Positions 4,723-6,610 of a DNA stretch of 6,610 nt are shown piece by piece. Source of the DNA: Porticoccaceae bacterium (lineage in GTDB: Bacteria; Pseudomonadota; Gammaproteobacteria; Pseudomonadales; Porticoccaceae). Under the pieces are notes generated by a model. That model was not told the DNA's origin. It worked only from the letters and a program-made list of their open reading frames with translations, and did no database searches. Location of the stretch: the NCBI GenBank assembly GCA_030590275.1, contig JAUUYV010000104.1, forward strand, positions 1-6,610. The letters run 5' to 3'. How positions within the stretch are numbered: position 1 is the first letter of the stretch; every line of letters starts with the position of its first letter. The translations under genes were made by a program, and so were the position numbers.

Positions 4723-6339
4723 TAGACAAGCGGCCTCGGTCAGACTTTGATTCGATACAAATAATTCCCGATTCATATTTAACAGGGTAGACAGAGAAAA
4801 CTTTTCCCTGTGTGCGCGGTTTTGATCAGTCATCAATTGGTGCAGGTGTTCGTGGGAACTGGCCATTTGCTGGTAGAGCAAATGCGGTGCCTCATCTGAC
4901 GTTTCCCCGGTTTTACCTGAGAGGTAGGTAAACAAATGGGCATAAAAATTCCTGGTATCCTGTTGCAGTGCGCGGGATACGGGGTTTTCGATATGCTGAT
5001 GAAAATCGATAAAGTTATTGTGGACGTCTTTCAGGCTTTTGGCGCTGTAGACGATACTGCGCACTGCCGAGAGTAAGCGATTTAAAGTTTCTTTTTCGTT
5101 GTCATCAAGAGTTTCGGAAGCCAGGTGGTGACTGTAGTTTTGTAACTCTTCTTCCTGTCGTTTTAACTCGTGATAGCACTCCTGGTAAGAAGGCTGGTGG
5201 TTTGAGGTAGAGATTCCCCACACACTCAGGGCGGGTGTTGATATGTCTAATACCCGAAGATTCAGGGAAGCGGCGGAGTTCAACATGTCTCGCACATCGG
5301 TTGCCATAGCGCTGAGTGCTGCTTCAGGTACGTGGGTTGGTGTTTGGTGGATATGCCTGCAACCCGGGGGCTGCTCTGCAATAAAACGAGCTTCCAGCCA
5401 GCGTGCAAACGTAGTGGTGAAGGGCAGGAAGAAAGCGATACCCAGTAAGTTAAACAGGGAGTGGAAGGCAACCAGAGCAAATAGCGCATCATTAATGTGT
5501 AAGACTCGTTGCACCACAAATAGCAGGGGCGTGATCAGTGCTAGAGCGAGTGCATCGGTTAGTAAATTAAAGATAAAGTGGGACAGGGCCACCCGCTTTT
5601 TGTCGGGAGAACCCTTGAGATGCTGGGCATCTCCCCCAGTAATACCACCGATGAGTACGGTGCTGGTGGTGCCAAGATCCGAGCCGATAGCAATTGCCGC
5701 TGCTGTATGCAGAGGGATTAAATCGCTGTACAGGGCACTTAATATAATGGCCATGGTGGCTGAGCTGGACTGGATAAGCGCGGTAAACAGCATGCCAGCT
5801 GCAAAATATACGACGAGTGGATAATTACGAAAATATTGGCCATCGACCTGAGTCGAGAGGAATTCCATCGAGGCTTTCATCCATTCGAGACCGAGCAGGA
5901 GCAAGCCAAGCCCCAACAACAGAGAACCGTAGTGGTGGTGGCGTTTGTCCTGGCGGATAAAGACATGGACCAATGCCCCAATTGCCAGGGGAGCAAAGGC
6001 ATACCCGGCGATATCGAATTTGAAGCCGATTGTAGCCACCAGCCAGCCGGTAAAGGTGGTACCGAGATTCGCACCGTAGATAACGCCCAAAGCATTGCGG
6101 AACTGAAGGATTCCGGCACCCACAAAGGCCAATAGAATCAAGCCTACTAGTGAGCTACTTTGCAGGCAGATGGTGCTGAGAATACCGACGGCGACACCGT
6201 GGATTGGAGTGCGGGTGTGATCGCGAATGAAATGGCGGAAAGTACGAGTGCTGAGGTTGCGCAGGGCGGTCTCAATGGTTCTCATTGCAAACAGGAATAA
6301 ACCCAGTCCGGCCAGAAACTCCCAAAGTTGAAATGCCAT
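4699..6339 (-). CDS. Na+/phosphate cotransporter family protein (YjbB/NptA type) with PhoU-like C-terminal domain
   Basis: This is a 546-residue inner-membrane protein of the Na/Pi cotransporter (NptA/PNaS) family, similar in length and plan to E. coli YjbB (543), which is linked to phosphate export. The N-terminal two thirds hold two inverted Na_Pi_cotrans repeats with hydrophobic helices between about residues 5 and 310. Repeat one has QSSS at 60-63 and GANLGTT at 89-95; repeat two has QSSS at 190-193 and GSDLGTT at 219-225. In the second repeat Asn is replaced by Asp221, which may affect ion or phosphate binding. Residues about 335-540 are soluble and helical, rich in His, Glu and Gln, like the PhoU-like domain of this family. 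The start MAFQLWEFLAGLGLFLFAM matches the usual first helix, but no good ribosome binding site precedes it. It is transcribed divergently from the peptidase-like gene. No Pho box was recognised. Confidence 0.93.
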   Translation of the reverse strand: MAFQLWEFLAGLGLFLFAMRTIETALRNLSTRTFRHFIRDHTRTPIHGVAVGILSTICLQSSSLVGLILLAFVGAGILQFRNALGVIYGANLGTTFTGWLVATIGFKFDIAGYAFAPLAIGALVHVFIRQDKRHHHYGSLLLGLGLLLLGLEWMKASMEFLSTQVDGQYFRNYPLVVYFAAGMLFTALIQSSSATMAIILSALYSDLIPLHTAAAIAIGSDLGTTSTVLIGGITGGDAQHLKGSPDKKRVALSHFIFNLLTDALALALITPLLFVVQRVLHINDALFALVAFHSLFNLLGIAFFLPFTTTFARWLEARFIAEQPPGCRHIHQTPTHVPEAALSAMATDVRDMLNSAASLNLRVLDISTPALSVWGISTSNHQPSYQECYHELKRQEEELQNYSHHLASETLDDNEKETLNRLLSAVRSIVYSAKSLKDVHNNFIDFHQHIENPVSRALQQDTRNFYAHLFTYLSGKTGETSDEAPHLLYQQMASSHEHLHQLMTDQNRAHREKFSLSTLLNMNRELFVSNQSLTEAACLLLNQSPG

Positions 6340-6409
6340 AGTCAGTGTCTGCGCGCTTGCAAAAAAATCCTTAGTTTAGGTGTCGCCCGGCAATAAGCTC
6401 TCTATTCAG

Positions 6410-6438
6410 TTGGAAGCGAGAGGCGATTCCAGTATGGT
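6410..6438 (+). promoter_or_regulatory. Putative sigma70 promoter of the M15 peptidase-like gene
   Basis: TTGGAA (6410-6415) and TATGGT (6433-6438) are 17 bases apart, each with four of six consensus matches. Transcription would begin near 6445, leaving a leader of only about 17 bases that still contains the GGGGCGG stretch before the ATG at 6462. It lies in the 122-base divergent region 6340-6461 shared with the transporter gene, for which I saw no equally good promoter on the - strand. Confidence 0.38.
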
Positions 6439-6440
6439 CG

Positions 6441-6453
6441 CAATGTAACATTG
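6441..6453. repeat. Short inverted repeat at the expected transcription start
   Basis: CAATG and CATTG flank TAA, a perfect five-base dyad directly after the putative -10 box of the 6462 gene. Its position would suit an operator, but dyads this short are common by chance. Confidence 0.2.
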
Positions 6454-6461
6454 GGGCGGCT

Positions 6462-6610
6462 ATGAGTGAGTTAAAACTTTTCCTTCAATTGACCGGACGC
6501 AACCAGCAGCATTTAGAAACCTGGCGGAATAAATGTCTGGTGCACAGCGATGTACTTAGGCCTTTGCAGGTACTTTGTGAGCGCGGTGCGAAAGCCGGTT
6601 TTGATATCAG
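6462..6610 (+). CDS. M15-family metallopeptidase-like protein, 3' end outside window (partial)
   Basis: An open frame runs from ATG 6462 to the window end, giving 49 complete residues. The segment LQLTGRNQQHLETW (residues 8-21), followed after about a dozen residues by VLRPLQVLCERGAKAGFDI, resembles the N-terminus of Pseudomonas-type M15 (VanY/D-Ala-D-Ala carboxypeptidase-like) peptidases, which begin with LTGR..HL and then HP.V..PF..L...A...GFDL before an S..R..F..Q motif. Those enzymes cut peptidoglycan stem peptides; the catalytic HxxxxxxD and ExxH motifs would lie beyond the window, so the assignment rests on the N-terminus only. There is no signal peptide in the visible part. GGGG at 6453-6456 is the likely ribosome binding site, with a near-consensus promoter just upstream. 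Confidence 0.5.
   Translation, partial: MSELKLFLQLTGRNQQHLETWRNKCLVHSDVLRPLQVLCERGAKAGFDI

Noticed and set aside
5243..5824. 193-codon open frame on the + strand inside the Na/Pi transporter gene
   Set aside because: It is antisense to a well-supported membrane protein, shows no domain or membrane pattern of its own, and such long antisense frames often arise from codon composition.

Overview
The window looks like ordinary chromosomal DNA from a gammaproteobacterium. SfsA, HtpX and SlyX all align by eye with their Escherichia coli counterparts in length and motifs, and the proteins I recognise are of types common in Pseudomonas-like and marine gammaproteobacteria. The exact genus cannot be read from the sequence. 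Base composition is roughly balanced, with no stretch that looks foreign. I see no rRNA, tRNA, CRISPR array, insertion sequence or phage gene.

Layout: (1) On the + strand, 1-1874 holds a PLP-dependent class I/II aminotransferase overlapping sfsA by four bases. The aminotransferase is probably missing a few N-terminal residues at the window edge. (2) On the - strand, 1985-3711 holds a likely operon, read from right to left: htpX (inner-membrane zinc protease), a stand-alone Rieske [2Fe-2S] protein and a SnoaL/NTF2-like protein. It ends in a hairpin with a U-tract (1925-1967). A plausible sigma70 promoter lies upstream of htpX. (3) On the + strand, 3934-4621 holds a LEA14/WHy-type lipoprotein and slyX, separated by one base. 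A possible 33-codon membrane peptide ORF (3842-3943) overlaps the lipoprotein start. (4) On the - strand, 4699-6339 holds a Na+/phosphate cotransporter-like protein (YjbB/NptA type) with a C-terminal PhoU-like helical domain. (5) On the + strand, 6462 to the edge holds the beginning of a divergently transcribed gene that resembles M15-family metallopeptidases.

Functionally this is a mosaic of housekeeping units: amino-acid metabolism with sfsA, membrane-protein quality control (htpX), envelope lipoprotein, phosphate handling and probably peptidoglycan peptidase. The least understood part is the Rieske plus NTF2-like pair behind htpX. Both folds occur in aromatic-ring dioxygenase systems, but no catalytic oxygenase subunit is present. 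I did not find a convincing new defence, mobile or RNA-based system. The findings below are mostly modest.
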